Positions 1 to 7,573 of a DNA stretch of 64,000 nucleotides are shown here, one piece after another; within the stretch, counting starts at the first letter, position 1; each line of letters opens with the position of its first letter. The notes beneath the pieces are model-generated. The model saw only the letters and a list, made by a program, of their open reading frames with translations, ran no database searches and was not told where the DNA came from. Source of the stretch: Oceanihabitans sp. IOP_32 (GTDB lineage Bacteria > Bacteroidota > Bacteroidia > Flavobacteriales > Flavobacteriaceae); contig NZ_CP040813.1 in the NCBI RefSeq assembly GCF_009498295.1, positions 2,549,001 to 2,613,000 on the forward strand. The letters run 5' to 3'. The position numbers and the translations under genes are program-made.

Positions 1-2
1 CA

Positions 3-563
3 GGAATAGGTAAGCGTACGGCATTGCGTTTGGTGTTGCACTTATTAAGGCAACCTAAAGAACAGACCACAGGACTATCTGAGGCCTTATTAAATATGCG
101 TAATGAGGTGAAATTTTGTAAATCTTGTCATAATATTAGCGATGTTAGCCTTTGTGAAATTTGTGCAAGTGCGAGTCGAAATAAAAGTATAATCTGCGTT
201 GTAGAAGATGTTAGAGACGTTATGGCTATTGAAAACACAAGCTCTTTTAAAGGCTTGTACCATGTTTTAGGCGGAAAAATATCGCCAATGGATGGTGTTG
301 GGCCCCACGATTTAAATATAGAGACTCTAGTAGCCAAAGTAAAACAAGGCGATGTAAAAGAGCTTATTTTTGCATTAAGCTCTACCATGGAGGGCGATAC
401 CACTAATTTTTATATTTATAAACAAATTCAAGATTATAAGGTGGTTACCTCTACGATTGCAAGAGGGATTTCGGTGGGAGACGAATTGGAATATGCCGAT
501 GAAATTACACTAGGAAGAAGCATTGTAAATAGAATACCATTTGAGTCGGCTTTAAAACTATAA
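3..563 (+). CDS. recR: Recombination protein RecR, 5' end outside the window
   Basis: RecR acts with RecF and RecO in loading RecA at single-strand gaps. The open frame runs in from the window edge and its first visible residues read [15 protein letters not shown], the end of the helix-hairpin-helix region, so about 15-20 N-terminal residues are missing. A four-cysteine zinc motif ([16 protein letters not shown]) is followed by a Toprim domain with an acidic VVEDVRDV stretch and the C-terminal [12 protein letters not shown] typical of the family. The apparent internal TTG start at base 24 is not the real start. recF lies 22 kb away on the other strand. Confidence 0.95.
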   Translation, partial: GIGKRTALRLVLHLLRQPKEQTTGLSEALLNMRNEVKFCKSCHNISDVSLCEICASASRNKSIICVVEDVRDVMAIENTSSFKGLYHVLGGKISPMDGVGPHDLNIETLVAKVKQGDVKELIFALSSTMEGDTTNFYIYKQIQDYKVVTSTIARGISVGDELEYADEITLGRSIVNRIPFESALKL

Positions 564-886
564 GAAATAACCTTAAAACGGCTTTAAATTTTATGGTATG
601 TTTTTAAAATATAAGTCGCGAGACTGGATTTCTAGAATAATTAAATTCGGGAAAAAGAAAAAAACAGATAGCAACAGTATTACATGATGTTGAGTGTAAT
701 TAAAATTAAGTGCTCATCAATACCTTATGTTTACGCCGTATTTTTAAGAGCCGATAAGTTAAATATCTGGAGAGGTTTATAGTAATAATCATTTTTATAA
801 TAGTTTTATTGCTAATAATTTAATAGAATTAATGTTTTTGGTTAATTTTGTGAACACAATATAAAAACAAATATTAGATTTAATAT
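564..886. other. Intergenic gap, no convincing gene
   Basis: This 323-base gap holds only a 29-codon open frame at 598-687 rich in lysine and serine, and a second short frame ending near 779; neither resembles a protein I know, and they may be debris of a decayed gene. A flavobacterial -7 box, TAATTTTG at 843-850, lies about 37 bases before the E2 gene and could be its promoter, but no matching -33 TTG is at the right distance. Confidence 0.5.
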
Positions 887-2203
887 ATGGCGAAATTTGA
901 GCTTAAATTACCGAAAATGGGAGAAAGTGTTGCCGAGGCAACCATTACCGCTTGGTTAAAAGAAGTTGGAGACACAATAGAATTAGATGAAGCAGTCTTA
1001 GAAATTGCTACCGATAAAGTAGATAGCGAAGTGCCAAGTGAAGTGGATGGAGTTTTAGTTGAAAAGCGTTTTAATGTAGATGATGTTGTTCAGGTAGGAG
1101 ACGTGATTGCTGTTATAGAGACCGAAGCAGACAATAATGCGGCGATTGAAACTGCTATCGATAAATCTGAAAAACCAGTATCTAACGAGGTAAATCAAAT
1201 AACAGAGACCATTGCTGTAGCCAAAGAAACAGTAGCGCCAATAAGCTCAAATAAAGATCGTTTTTACTCACCGTTAGTCAAAAATATAGCTAAGCAAGAA
1301 GGCATTTCTCAAAATGAACTGGATGCTATTCAAGGATCTGGAAAGGATGGACGCGTTACCAAAAGCGATATATTAGAGTATATTGAAAACAGAGGTACCC
1401 CTAAAACAGAGGCTCAAGAAGTTGTAGCGCCAAAGCCGAGCGCAAAAGTTGAGGTGCCTGCAAAACCGTCGCCAACACCTGTTATAGCTAGTGGTGAAGA
1501 CGAGATAATCGAAATGACAAGAATGGGCAAGCTCATTGCCCATCATATGGTAGAATCTGTACAAACATCGGCACATGTGCAAAGTTTTATAGAGGCCGAT
1601 GTAACCAAGATTTGGAACTGGAGAAAGAAAGCAAAAGATGGTTTTATGAAGCGCGAAGGTGTGAATTTAACCTTCACTCCAATTTTTATGGAGGCTATTG
1701 CTAAAGCACTGCGTGATTTCCCGATGATGAATATCTCTGTTCAAGGCAACAGCATCATAAAAAAGAAAAATATTAATTTGGGTATGGCTGCGGCTTTACC
1801 CGATGGTAATTTAATTGTACCTGTAATAAAAAATGCCGATCAGCTTAACTTGGTAGGTATGGCAAAACAGGTTAACGATTTGGCTAATCGAGCGCGTTTA
1901 AATCAATTAAAGCCAGACGATATTCAAGGCGGAACTTACACCGTTACTAATGTGGGTACTTTTGGTAGCATTATGGGTACCCCAATTATAAACCAGCCTC
2001 AAGTCGGTATTTTAGCCCTCGGTGCCATACGTAAAGTGCCTGCGGTTATCGAAACTCCAGAAGGCGATTTTATTGGTATTCGTTACAAAATGTTCTTGTC
2101 TCATTCTTACGATCATCGTGTTGTTAATGGAGCTCTCGGCGGACAATTTGTGAAAGCCGTAAAGGATTATTTAGAAGCTTGGGACAGCAATCGTGAGATT
2201 TAG
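887..2203 (+). CDS. 2-oxo acid dehydrogenase E2 (lipoyl acyltransferase)
   Basis: E2 core enzyme of a 2-oxo acid dehydrogenase complex; it carries acyl groups on a swinging lipoyl arm and passes them to CoA. Residues 1-75 form the lipoyl domain with the modified lysine at K44 (ATDKVDSE). Around 127-165 is the E1/E3-binding domain (YSPLVKNIAKQEGIS), with flexible linkers rich in Ala, Pro and Glu on either side, and residues 205-438 are the acyltransferase domain. The catalytic motif reads DHRVVNG, with H410 present but Asn414 where the family normally has Asp. Length (438) is usual. Whether it serves branched-chain, pyruvate or oxoglutarate dehydrogenase cannot be told here because no E1 gene is adjacent; the branched-chain type is most likely. 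Confidence 0.9.
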   Translation: MAKFELKLPKMGESVAEATITAWLKEVGDTIELDEAVLEIATDKVDSEVPSEVDGVLVEKRFNVDDVVQVGDVIAVIETEADNNAAIETAIDKSEKPVSNEVNQITETIAVAKETVAPISSNKDRFYSPLVKNIAKQEGISQNELDAIQGSGKDGRVTKSDILEYIENRGTPKTEAQEVVAPKPSAKVEVPAKPSPTPVIASGEDEIIEMTRMGKLIAHHMVESVQTSAHVQSFIEADVTKIWNWRKKAKDGFMKREGVNLTFTPIFMEAIAKALRDFPMMNISVQGNSIIKKKNINLGMAAALPDGNLIVPVIKNADQLNLVGMAKQVNDLANRARLNQLKPDDIQGGTYTVTNVGTFGSIMGTPIINQPQVGILALGAIRKVPAVIETPEGDFIGIRYKMFLSHSYDHRVVNGALGGQFVKAVKDYLEAWDSNREI

Positions 2204-2255
2204 CGTATATAATATGCGAACCGAAGTATCTTTTTAAACGGATTAAGCGTTTTTT

Positions 2256-2271
2256 TTCCGCTTTCGCGGAA
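2256..2271. repeat. Short perfect hairpin repeat ttccgctttcgcggaa
   Basis: Stem ttccgc/gcggaa with a tttc loop. The identical 16 bases recur at 5776-5791, also in an intergenic gap. Here it lies 52 bases after the E2 stop codon, just before the terminator hairpin. Confidence 0.8.
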
Positions 2272-2284
2272 ATGTATATAAGTT

Positions 2285-2317
2285 AAAACCAACCTGTAAA
2301 ATGGTTGGTTTTTTTTG
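2285..2317 (+). terminator. Intrinsic terminator of the E2 gene
   Basis: Stem aaccaacc/ggttggtt (2287-2294 with 2303-2310), an 8-base loop, then a run of eight T. It follows the E2 gene and precedes the exonuclease gene. Confidence 0.85.
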
Positions 2318-2368
2318 TTTTTTACCCATAGGTAATTTAGTATCTTTACGTTTTATAAAACAAACTTA

Positions 2369-3145
2369 ATGCAACTAAACCTAACGAAACCCATCTGTTT
2401 TTTCGATTTAGAAACTACAGGTACAAATATTACCAAAGATCGTATTGTAGAAATCGCTATATTAAAGGTGCATCCCAACGGAAAAGAAGAGTGTAAAACT
2501 TGGTTGGTAAATCCAGAAATGCCTATTCCGAAAGAGGTTACCGAAATTCATGGAATTTCTGATGCCGATGTTGCCGATAAACCTGTTTTTAAATCCATTG
2601 CAAAGGAGGTTTACAATTTGATAAAAGATTCCGATTTAGGTGGATTTAATTCCAATAGATTTGATATTCCCCTCCTAGCCGAAGAGATGCTTCGTGCCGA
2701 GGTGGACTTCGATATGAAAAACCGCTTATCAATTGATGTGCAAACCATATTTCACAAAATGGAACAACGCACTTTAAGTGCAGCATATAAGTTTTATTGC
2801 GATAAAAATTTAGAAGGGGCACACAGTGCCGAAGCCGACACAAATGCAACTTACGAAGTGTTAAAAGCACAAATCGCTAGATATGATGCCTTAGAAAACG
2901 ACTCCAAATTTTTGGCAGAATTTAGTACACAAAAAAGGTTTGCAGATTTTGCAGGATTTCTTATCTATAACAAAGCGGGTGAGGAGTGTTTTGCTTTCGG
3001 AAAACACAAAGGTAAATTGGTAACCGATGTTTTAGAAAAAGAACCTGGGTATTTTGGCTGGTTATTAAATGCCGATTTCCCACTTTACACTAAAAAAGTG
3101 CTGACCGCAATAAAATTAAAAAGTTTTAATAATAAATTAGGGTAG
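2369..3145 (+). CDS. DnaQ-like 3'-5' exonuclease (DEDDh)
   Basis: RNase T/DnaQ-fold 3'-5' exonuclease, a proofreading or repair-type nuclease. Motifs are FDLETTG (D13, E15), HGISD near 61, GGFNSNRFDIPLL with D99, and H152 with D157 in the HSAEAD motif, completing the DEDDh metal-binding set. Residues from about 200 on (FAFGKHKGK ... PGYFGWLLNADF) are a DUF3820-type tail often attached to this nuclease in Bacteroidota. It is not a full polymerase epsilon subunit by context, since no replication genes are near. Confidence 0.88.
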   Translation: MQLNLTKPICFFDLETTGTNITKDRIVEIAILKVHPNGKEECKTWLVNPEMPIPKEVTEIHGISDADVADKPVFKSIAKEVYNLIKDSDLGGFNSNRFDIPLLAEEMLRAEVDFDMKNRLSIDVQTIFHKMEQRTLSAAYKFYCDKNLEGAHSAEADTNATYEVLKAQIARYDALENDSKFLAEFSTQKRFADFAGFLIYNKAGEECFAFGKHKGKLVTDVLEKEPGYFGWLLNADFPLYTKKVLTAIKLKSFNNKLG

Positions 3146-3231
3146 TGCGTTTTTAGCTTGAGTTATTGTATCATGTTTTTTAAAACAAAGAATGCCAGTT
3201 AATAAGGAATAATAATTAAAAACTATTTAAA

Positions 3232-3843
3232 GTGAAACTTATTTGCATTGGAAGAAATTACGCCGCACACATTGCAGAACTAGAAAATGACAAACCAAGC
3301 GATCCTGTAATTTTTTTAAAGCCCGATACGGCGGTATTACCTAAAAATCGCCCCTTTTTTATTCCAGATTTTTCCAACGATGTGCATCATGAAGTCGAAA
3401 TTTTGGTTAAAATAAATAGGGTGGGTAAATATATCGATAAAAAGTTTGCTCATAAATACTATGAAGAAATTGGATTGGGAATAGATTTTACAGCTCGCGA
3501 TTTACAAAATCAGTTAAAAACAAAAGGATTGCCCTGGGAGAAAGCAAAAGCCTTTGATGGTGCAGCGGTTATTGGAGATTGGATTGCAGTAAACACTATT
3601 AAAAACGTAGATAATATTAATTTTTCGTTACAAAAAAACGATATTGTTGTACAACAATCGAATACGAGCCTTATGCTATGGAAAATCGATGAGTTAATAG
3701 CTTATGTATCAAAATATTTTACACTAAAAATTGGGGATATTATATTTACTGGCACGCCGTCTGGTGTTGGTAAAGTGGAAGTTAACGACAAGCTAAAAGG
3801 ATTTATAGAACAAAACGAAATGTTTTCAATTACGGTAAAATAA
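3232..3843 (+). CDS. Fumarylacetoacetate hydrolase family protein
   Basis: FAH-superfamily enzyme, which breaks C-C bonds in, or decarboxylates, small 2-oxo acids using a divalent metal. The acidic metal ligands are recognisable in HHEVEILVKI and GIDFTARDLQNQ, and the C-terminal FTGTPSGVGKVEVND is diagnostic. At 203 residues it is the short single-domain form (YcgM-like) rather than full fumarylacetoacetase. Its stop is followed directly by the start of the Hpt gene, so the two and cinA are probably one transcript. The exact substrate is unknown. Confidence 0.88.
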   Translation: MKLICIGRNYAAHIAELENDKPSDPVIFLKPDTAVLPKNRPFFIPDFSNDVHHEVEILVKINRVGKYIDKKFAHKYYEEIGLGIDFTARDLQNQLKTKGLPWEKAKAFDGAAVIGDWIAVNTIKNVDNINFSLQKNDIVVQQSNTSLMLWKIDELIAYVSKYFTLKIGDIIFTGTPSGVGKVEVNDKLKGFIEQNEMFSITVK

Positions 3844-4185
3844 ATGGAACAACATTATAAATTATTTAAGATACGTGAATTAGCTGACAATGATGAGGAC
3901 TTTATTAAAGCCTTAGCCTCGACTTTTTTAGAAGAGGTTTCGGTCGATATAGAGCGTTTGCAAAAAGCAGTAGTTCATAAAGATTATCTGCAAACCTACC
4001 AAATCGCTCATAAAATGAAACCTACAATCGATTTGTTTCAATTGGGCGTGCTTGATACTTTAATAGAGATTCAGGACTGGGGAAAATTGGTAAAAACAGA
4101 TCTAGATATTGCACCTCAATTACAGGTTGTAGTTACGGCAATTAATAAGGCTTTAAGCGAAATAAAATCTGATTTTAGTTTATAA
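3844..4185 (+). CDS. Hpt domain histidine phosphotransfer protein
   Basis: Small all-helical phosphorelay carrier of 113 residues. The motif AHKMKP (H56 as the phosphate-accepting histidine) fits the Hpt signature AHxLK, with a lineage-typical KMKP variant. No kinase or response regulator is adjacent, so its partner is unknown. It starts on the base after the FAH stop codon and its last base is the first base of cinA, indicating translational coupling. Confidence 0.75.
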   Translation: MEQHYKLFKIRELADNDEDFIKALASTFLEEVSVDIERLQKAVVHKDYLQTYQIAHKMKPTIDLFQLGVLDTLIEIQDWGKLVKTDLDIAPQLQVVVTAINKALSEIKSDFSL

Positions 4186-5438
4186 TGCAGGCAGAAATTA
4201 TTACCATTGGAGATGAGTTACTTATTGGTCAAGTTATCGATACTAATTCTGCATATATCTCGAAGAAGCTTAACAATATTGGTGTTTCTGTTTGTCAGAT
4301 CACCTCTATTCGAGACGATAAGATTCATATCCTTAAAGCTTTAAAAGAAGCAGAAGATAAAGCAAATGTGGTTATAATAACTGGTGGTTTAGGGCCAACC
4401 AAAGACGATATCACGAAAAAAACACTAGCCTCATATTTTAATGATACTTTAGTTAGAGATGCGTCTGTCTTAAAAAACATCGAACATCTCTGGGAAAAAC
4501 ATATCAAACAACCATTAAAACAAGTTAATATAGATCAAGCTTTGGTACCCTCTAAAGCCACAGTTTTAATGAATGTATTTGGCAGCGCTCCAGGCATGTG
4601 GCTTTGTAAAGGCGATAAGGTTTTTATAGCGCTACCAGGAGTTCCTTTCGAGATGCGCGCTTTAATGGAACAAGCGGTTATTCCCAAATTAAAACAAACA
4701 TTTAGTTGTCCTCATATTTTACATAAAACCCTTGTTGTTTATGGTGTGGGCGAGAGTTCGCTCGCCGAAAGATTAGAAGCTTGGGAAGACGCCTTACCAA
4801 AACACATTAAATTGGCCTACTTACCAAATCTTGGTAAAGTTAGGTTGCGATTAACAGCCACAGGATTTAATAAGCAACAGATTGAAAAGGAGGTACAGCA
4901 ACAAATAGATAAAGTATTACCCTTAATTCAAGACGAGTTTTGCGGTTTTGAAGACCACGACTCGTCTTTAGAGGTGGTTATCGCAAAGCAATTGGTGAAA
5001 TTTAATAAAACCCTGGCAGTCGCCGAAAGTTGTACTGGCGGAAAACTGGCTGCACAACTTACAGCAAATGCTGGTGCCTCTCAATATTTTAAAGGAGGCT
5101 TGGTAACCTATGCCACACAATCTAAGGTAGATGTTTTAGGCGTATCAAAAGCTATAATCGATACCTACTCTGTGGTTAGTGCTCAGGTTGCCGAAGCTAT
5201 GGCTCAAAACGCATTGCGACTTTTTAACTCAGATTACGCTATAGCAACTACAGGAAACGCTGGGCCAGAAAAAGGCGATTCAAACGCCGATGTTGGCACC
5301 GTTTTTATTGCTATTGCTACAAAAGAAAATGTTTTTTCGGCCGAATTTAACATGGGAAATCATCGAGAAAAGGTAATAAATAAGGCAGTCAATAAGGCTT
5401 TTGAAATGCTTCAAAAAGAAATTTTAAAAAATAGATAA
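4185..5438 (+). CDS. cinA: CinA: competence/damage-inducible protein with NMN amidase domain
   Basis: Two-domain protein of 417 residues. Residues 1-170 form the molybdopterin-binding (MoeA-like) domain: AEIITIGDELLIGQVIDTNS at the start and TGGLGPTKDD near 66. The C-terminal domain from about 255 on is the nicotinamide-nucleotide amidase (PncC) with VAESCTGGKLA and ATTGNAGP, which recycles NMN from the pyridine nucleotide cycle. The CinA name comes from competence in Streptococcus; here housekeeping NAD recycling is more likely. It overlaps the Hpt gene by one base. Confidence 0.95.
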   Translation: MQAEIITIGDELLIGQVIDTNSAYISKKLNNIGVSVCQITSIRDDKIHILKALKEAEDKANVVIITGGLGPTKDDITKKTLASYFNDTLVRDASVLKNIEHLWEKHIKQPLKQVNIDQALVPSKATVLMNVFGSAPGMWLCKGDKVFIALPGVPFEMRALMEQAVIPKLKQTFSCPHILHKTLVVYGVGESSLAERLEAWEDALPKHIKLAYLPNLGKVRLRLTATGFNKQQIEKEVQQQIDKVLPLIQDEFCGFEDHDSSLEVVIAKQLVKFNKTLAVAESCTGGKLAAQLTANAGASQYFKGGLVTYATQSKVDVLGVSKAIIDTYSVVSAQVAEAMAQNALRLFNSDYAIATTGNAGPEKGDSNADVGTVFIAIATKENVFSAEFNMGNHREKVINKAVNKAFEMLQKEILKNR

Positions 5439-5446
5439 AAATAAGA

Positions 5447-5476
5447 TTGTCATAAAATAAATAATTCATATATTTG
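5447..5476 (+). promoter_or_regulatory. Promoter of the rpmB-rpmG operon
   Basis: TTG at 5447-5449 and TATATTTG at 5469-5476 are separated by 19 bases, matching the Bacteroidota consensus (-33 TTTG, -7 TAnnTTTG). The box is 40 bases before the rpmB start codon and is followed by the common CACC start region. Confidence 0.8.
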
Positions 5477-5516
5477 CACCTCGATTTTAAGCAACAAAAA
5501 TTTAAAGTTATATATA

Positions 5517-5753
5517 ATGTCAAGAGTTTGTGAACTTACAGGAAAGAAGGCAATGGTTGGAAACAACGTGTCTCATGCATTGAATAGAACTAAACGCAAA
5601 TTTAATGCGAATTTAGTTAAGAAACGTTTTTACATTCCAGAAGATGAGAGCTGGATAACTTTAAAGGTTTCAACATCTGCTTTAAAAACTATTAACAAGA
5701 TTGGTATTTCTGCAGCTTTAAAAGAAGCGAAATCTAAAGGGTTTTATAAATAA
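5517..5753 (+). CDS. rpmB: 50S ribosomal protein bL28
   Basis: 78-residue large-subunit protein starting MSRVCELTGKKAMVGNNVSHALN, the conserved bL28 N-terminus. No Shine-Dalgarno sequence precedes the ATG, only A/T, as is normal in this phylum. It heads a ribosomal cluster with rpmG and the DUF4295 gene, the usual order in Bacteroidota. Confidence 0.97.
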   Translation: MSRVCELTGKKAMVGNNVSHALNRTKRKFNANLVKKRFYIPEDESWITLKVSTSALKTINKIGISAALKEAKSKGFYK

Positions 5754-5775
5754 TAGCTGTAAAATAAGATGAGGT

Positions 5776-5791
5776 TTCCGCTTTCGCGGAA
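5776..5791. repeat. Second copy of the hairpin repeat ttccgctttcgcggaa
   Basis: Identical in all 16 bases to 2256-2271. It lies between rpmB and rpmG, 22 bases before the rpmG start, so it would fold in the operon mRNA. Confidence 0.8.
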
Positions 5792-5813
5792 GCTACAAAA
5801 AAAACATTACAAC

Positions 5814-5996
5814 ATGGCAAAGAAAGGCAATAGAGTACAGGTGATATTAGAATGTACAGAGCACAAAGAGTCTGGTCAACCAGGAACTTCGCGTTACATT
5901 ACTACAAAAAACAAAAAAAATACGCCAGATAGAATGGAGATTAAGAAATTTAATCCAATTCTTAAGCGTATGACAGTTCATAAAGAAATTAAGTAA
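5814..5996 (+). CDS. rpmG: 50S ribosomal protein bL33
   Basis: 60 residues from [19 protein letters not shown] to VHKEIK. The ATG at 5814 is chosen because the bL33 family begins there; an in-frame ATG at 5769 would add 15 residues encoded by the hairpin repeat. No zinc-binding cysteine pairs are present (a single Cys), so this is the Zn-independent form. Confidence 0.95.
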   Translation: MAKKGNRVQVILECTEHKESGQPGTSRYITTKNKKNTPDRMEIKKFNPILKRMTVHKEIK

Positions 5997-6064
5997 TCTA
6001 AAATTTTTTCAAATTTTAGACAGTAAAAATTAGAAGTTTAATTGCTTCAAATAGCACATAAATC

Positions 6065-6217
6065 ATGGCAAAGAAATCAGTAGCATCGTTACAAACAGGA
6101 TCAAAAAGATTAACTAAGGCTATAAAAATGGTGAAATCACCTAAAACTGGCGCTTATATGTTTGTAGAGTCTATTATGGCTCCAGAATTAGTAAATGACT
6201 TTATTAATAAAAAGTAA
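6065..6217 (+). CDS. DUF4295 small basic protein, probable ribosomal protein
   Basis: 50 residues, beginning MAKKSVASLQTGSKRL and ending FINKK. It is a Bacteroidota-specific family always found after rpmG and before ftsY, as here. From memory, the Flavobacterium johnsoniae ribosome structure assigned such a protein to the large subunit (called bL38). The strongly basic composition and its place in a ribosomal operon agree. It is short enough to be missed by default gene callers. Confidence 0.88.
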   Translation: MAKKSVASLQTGSKRLTKAIKMVKSPKTGAYMFVESIMAPELVNDFINKK

Positions 6218-6239
6218 TACTAATTTTCAAAAATATTTA

Positions 6240-6273
6240 AAACTGCTTTCATTTAGGTGTAAGCAGTTTTTTT
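6240..6273 (+). terminator. Terminator after the rpmB-rpmG-DUF4295 operon
   Basis: Stem aaactgctt (6240-6248) with aagcagttt (6261-6269), 12-base loop, then more T. It separates the ribosomal genes from ftsY. Confidence 0.85.
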
Positions 6274-6386
6274 ATGCTTAAATTTTAGTAAATTTACCAG
6301 TGTAATTTCGTAAGCCTAAATGCGCTTTAGACGAAATACAAAATAGGTTGACTTATAAAATGAGACCTTTATAAAATAAAAACGAT

Positions 6387-7340
6387 ATGAGCTTTTTTAA
6401 GAAAATATTTTCAAAAGAGAAAAAGGAAACACTAAATAAAGGTTTAGAAAAATCTAAATCTAGCTTTTTGGGTAAATTAAGTAAAGCCGTAGCAGGAAAA
6501 TCTAAGGTAGATGATGATGTCTTAGATAATCTTGAAGAGGTTTTAGTGTCTAGTGATGTTGGAGTAAATACCACTTTAAAGGTTATAGAACGTATTGAGG
6601 AACGCGTTGCCAAAGATAAATATTTAGGAACAGATGAGCTCAATGAAATTCTGCGCGAAGAAATTGCTGGTTTGTTAAGTGAAACTAATATTGGAGAAGA
6701 GTCTGAATTTACGATACCTCAAAATAAAAAACCATATGTGTTAATGGTGGTTGGTGTTAATGGTGTGGGCAAAACAACAACCATTGGAAAACTGGCTTAT
6801 CAATTTAAAAAACAAGGATTAAAAGTGGTATTAGGGGCAGCAGATACTTTTAGGGCTGCTGCTATCGATCAATTACAAGTTTGGGCCGACCGGGTAGATG
6901 TGCCTATGGTACGACAGGATATGGGCAGCGATCCAGCATCTGTAGCGTTCGATGCCTTAAAATCTGGTGTTAGCCAAGATGCCGACGTTATTATTATCGA
7001 TACCGCTGGACGTTTACATAACAAAATCAATTTAATGAATGAGCTTACAAAGGTAAAGCGTGTAATGCAAAAAGTAGTCGATGATGCCCCACACGATGTG
7101 CTTTTAGTTTTAGATGGCTCTACGGGTCAGAATGCCTTCGAGCAAGCCAAACAATTTACCGCTGCAACCGAGGTGACCTCGCTCGCTGTGACCAAATTAG
7201 ACGGTACTGCTAAAGGTGGTGTGGTTATAGGTATTTCAGATCAGTTTAAAATTCCAGTTAAATATATTGGTGTTGGTGAGGGTATTGAAGATTTACAAGT
7301 TTTTAATAAATATGAATTTGTCGATTCTTTCTTTAAATAA
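6387..7340 (+). CDS. ftsY: Signal recognition particle receptor FtsY
   Basis: SRP-dependent GTPase that docks ribosome-nascent chain complexes at the membrane. 317 residues: a short lysine-rich N-terminal part, the helical N domain (about 30-100), then the G domain with GVNGVGKT at 123-130, DTAGRL, TKLDGTAKGG and the terminal GVGEGIEDLQVFN. The long acidic A domain of E. coli FtsY is absent, as is usual in this phylum. Confidence 0.97.
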   Translation: MSFFKKIFSKEKKETLNKGLEKSKSSFLGKLSKAVAGKSKVDDDVLDNLEEVLVSSDVGVNTTLKVIERIEERVAKDKYLGTDELNEILREEIAGLLSETNIGEESEFTIPQNKKPYVLMVVGVNGVGKTTTIGKLAYQFKKQGLKVVLGAADTFRAAAIDQLQVWADRVDVPMVRQDMGSDPASVAFDALKSGVSQDADVIIIDTAGRLHNKINLMNELTKVKRVMQKVVDDAPHDVLLVLDGSTGQNAFEQAKQFTAATEVTSLAVTKLDGTAKGGVVIGISDQFKIPVKYIGVGEGIEDLQVFNKYEFVDSFFK

Positions 7341-7413
7341 ATCGTTTTTTTTAAGTGGTTATAAAACAGGCTTCGTCTGGAAAATAAAATTAGGCATGTC
7401 TGAAAAAATGATA

Positions 7414-7455
7414 ATACCAATTTAATTTTGAAATGTCGTATGGTTAATTTGGTAT
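7414..7455. repeat. MITE-like repeat, copy A (short form, reversed)
   Basis: 42 bases whose reverse complement starts ataccaaatta, contains acgacatttcaaaatta and ends ttggtat; it is nearly the same as copy D at 30375-30417. It lies in the convergent gap between ftsY and pruA. Confidence 0.75.
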
Positions 7456-7514
7456 AATTTAACGAAAATATTTTAATCCTGTATATAGGATTGTGTACTA
7501 GAATTTAAGAAAAT

Positions 7515-7547
7515 AAAAGAGGTCTGTTTTTATAGCAGACCTCTTTT
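7515..7547. terminator. Bidirectional terminator between ftsY and pruA
   Basis: Perfect 12-bp stem, aaaagaggtctg (7515-7526) with cagacctctttt (7536-7547), with A/T runs on both sides, so it can end transcription from both convergent genes. Confidence 0.88.
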
Positions 7548-7573
7548 TATGAATTAAGTATTTTAAATATAGG

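Noticed and set aside
598-687. 29-codon open frame after recR
   Set aside because: Too short, no recognised similarity, and no promoter or conserved context; noted only as possible debris.
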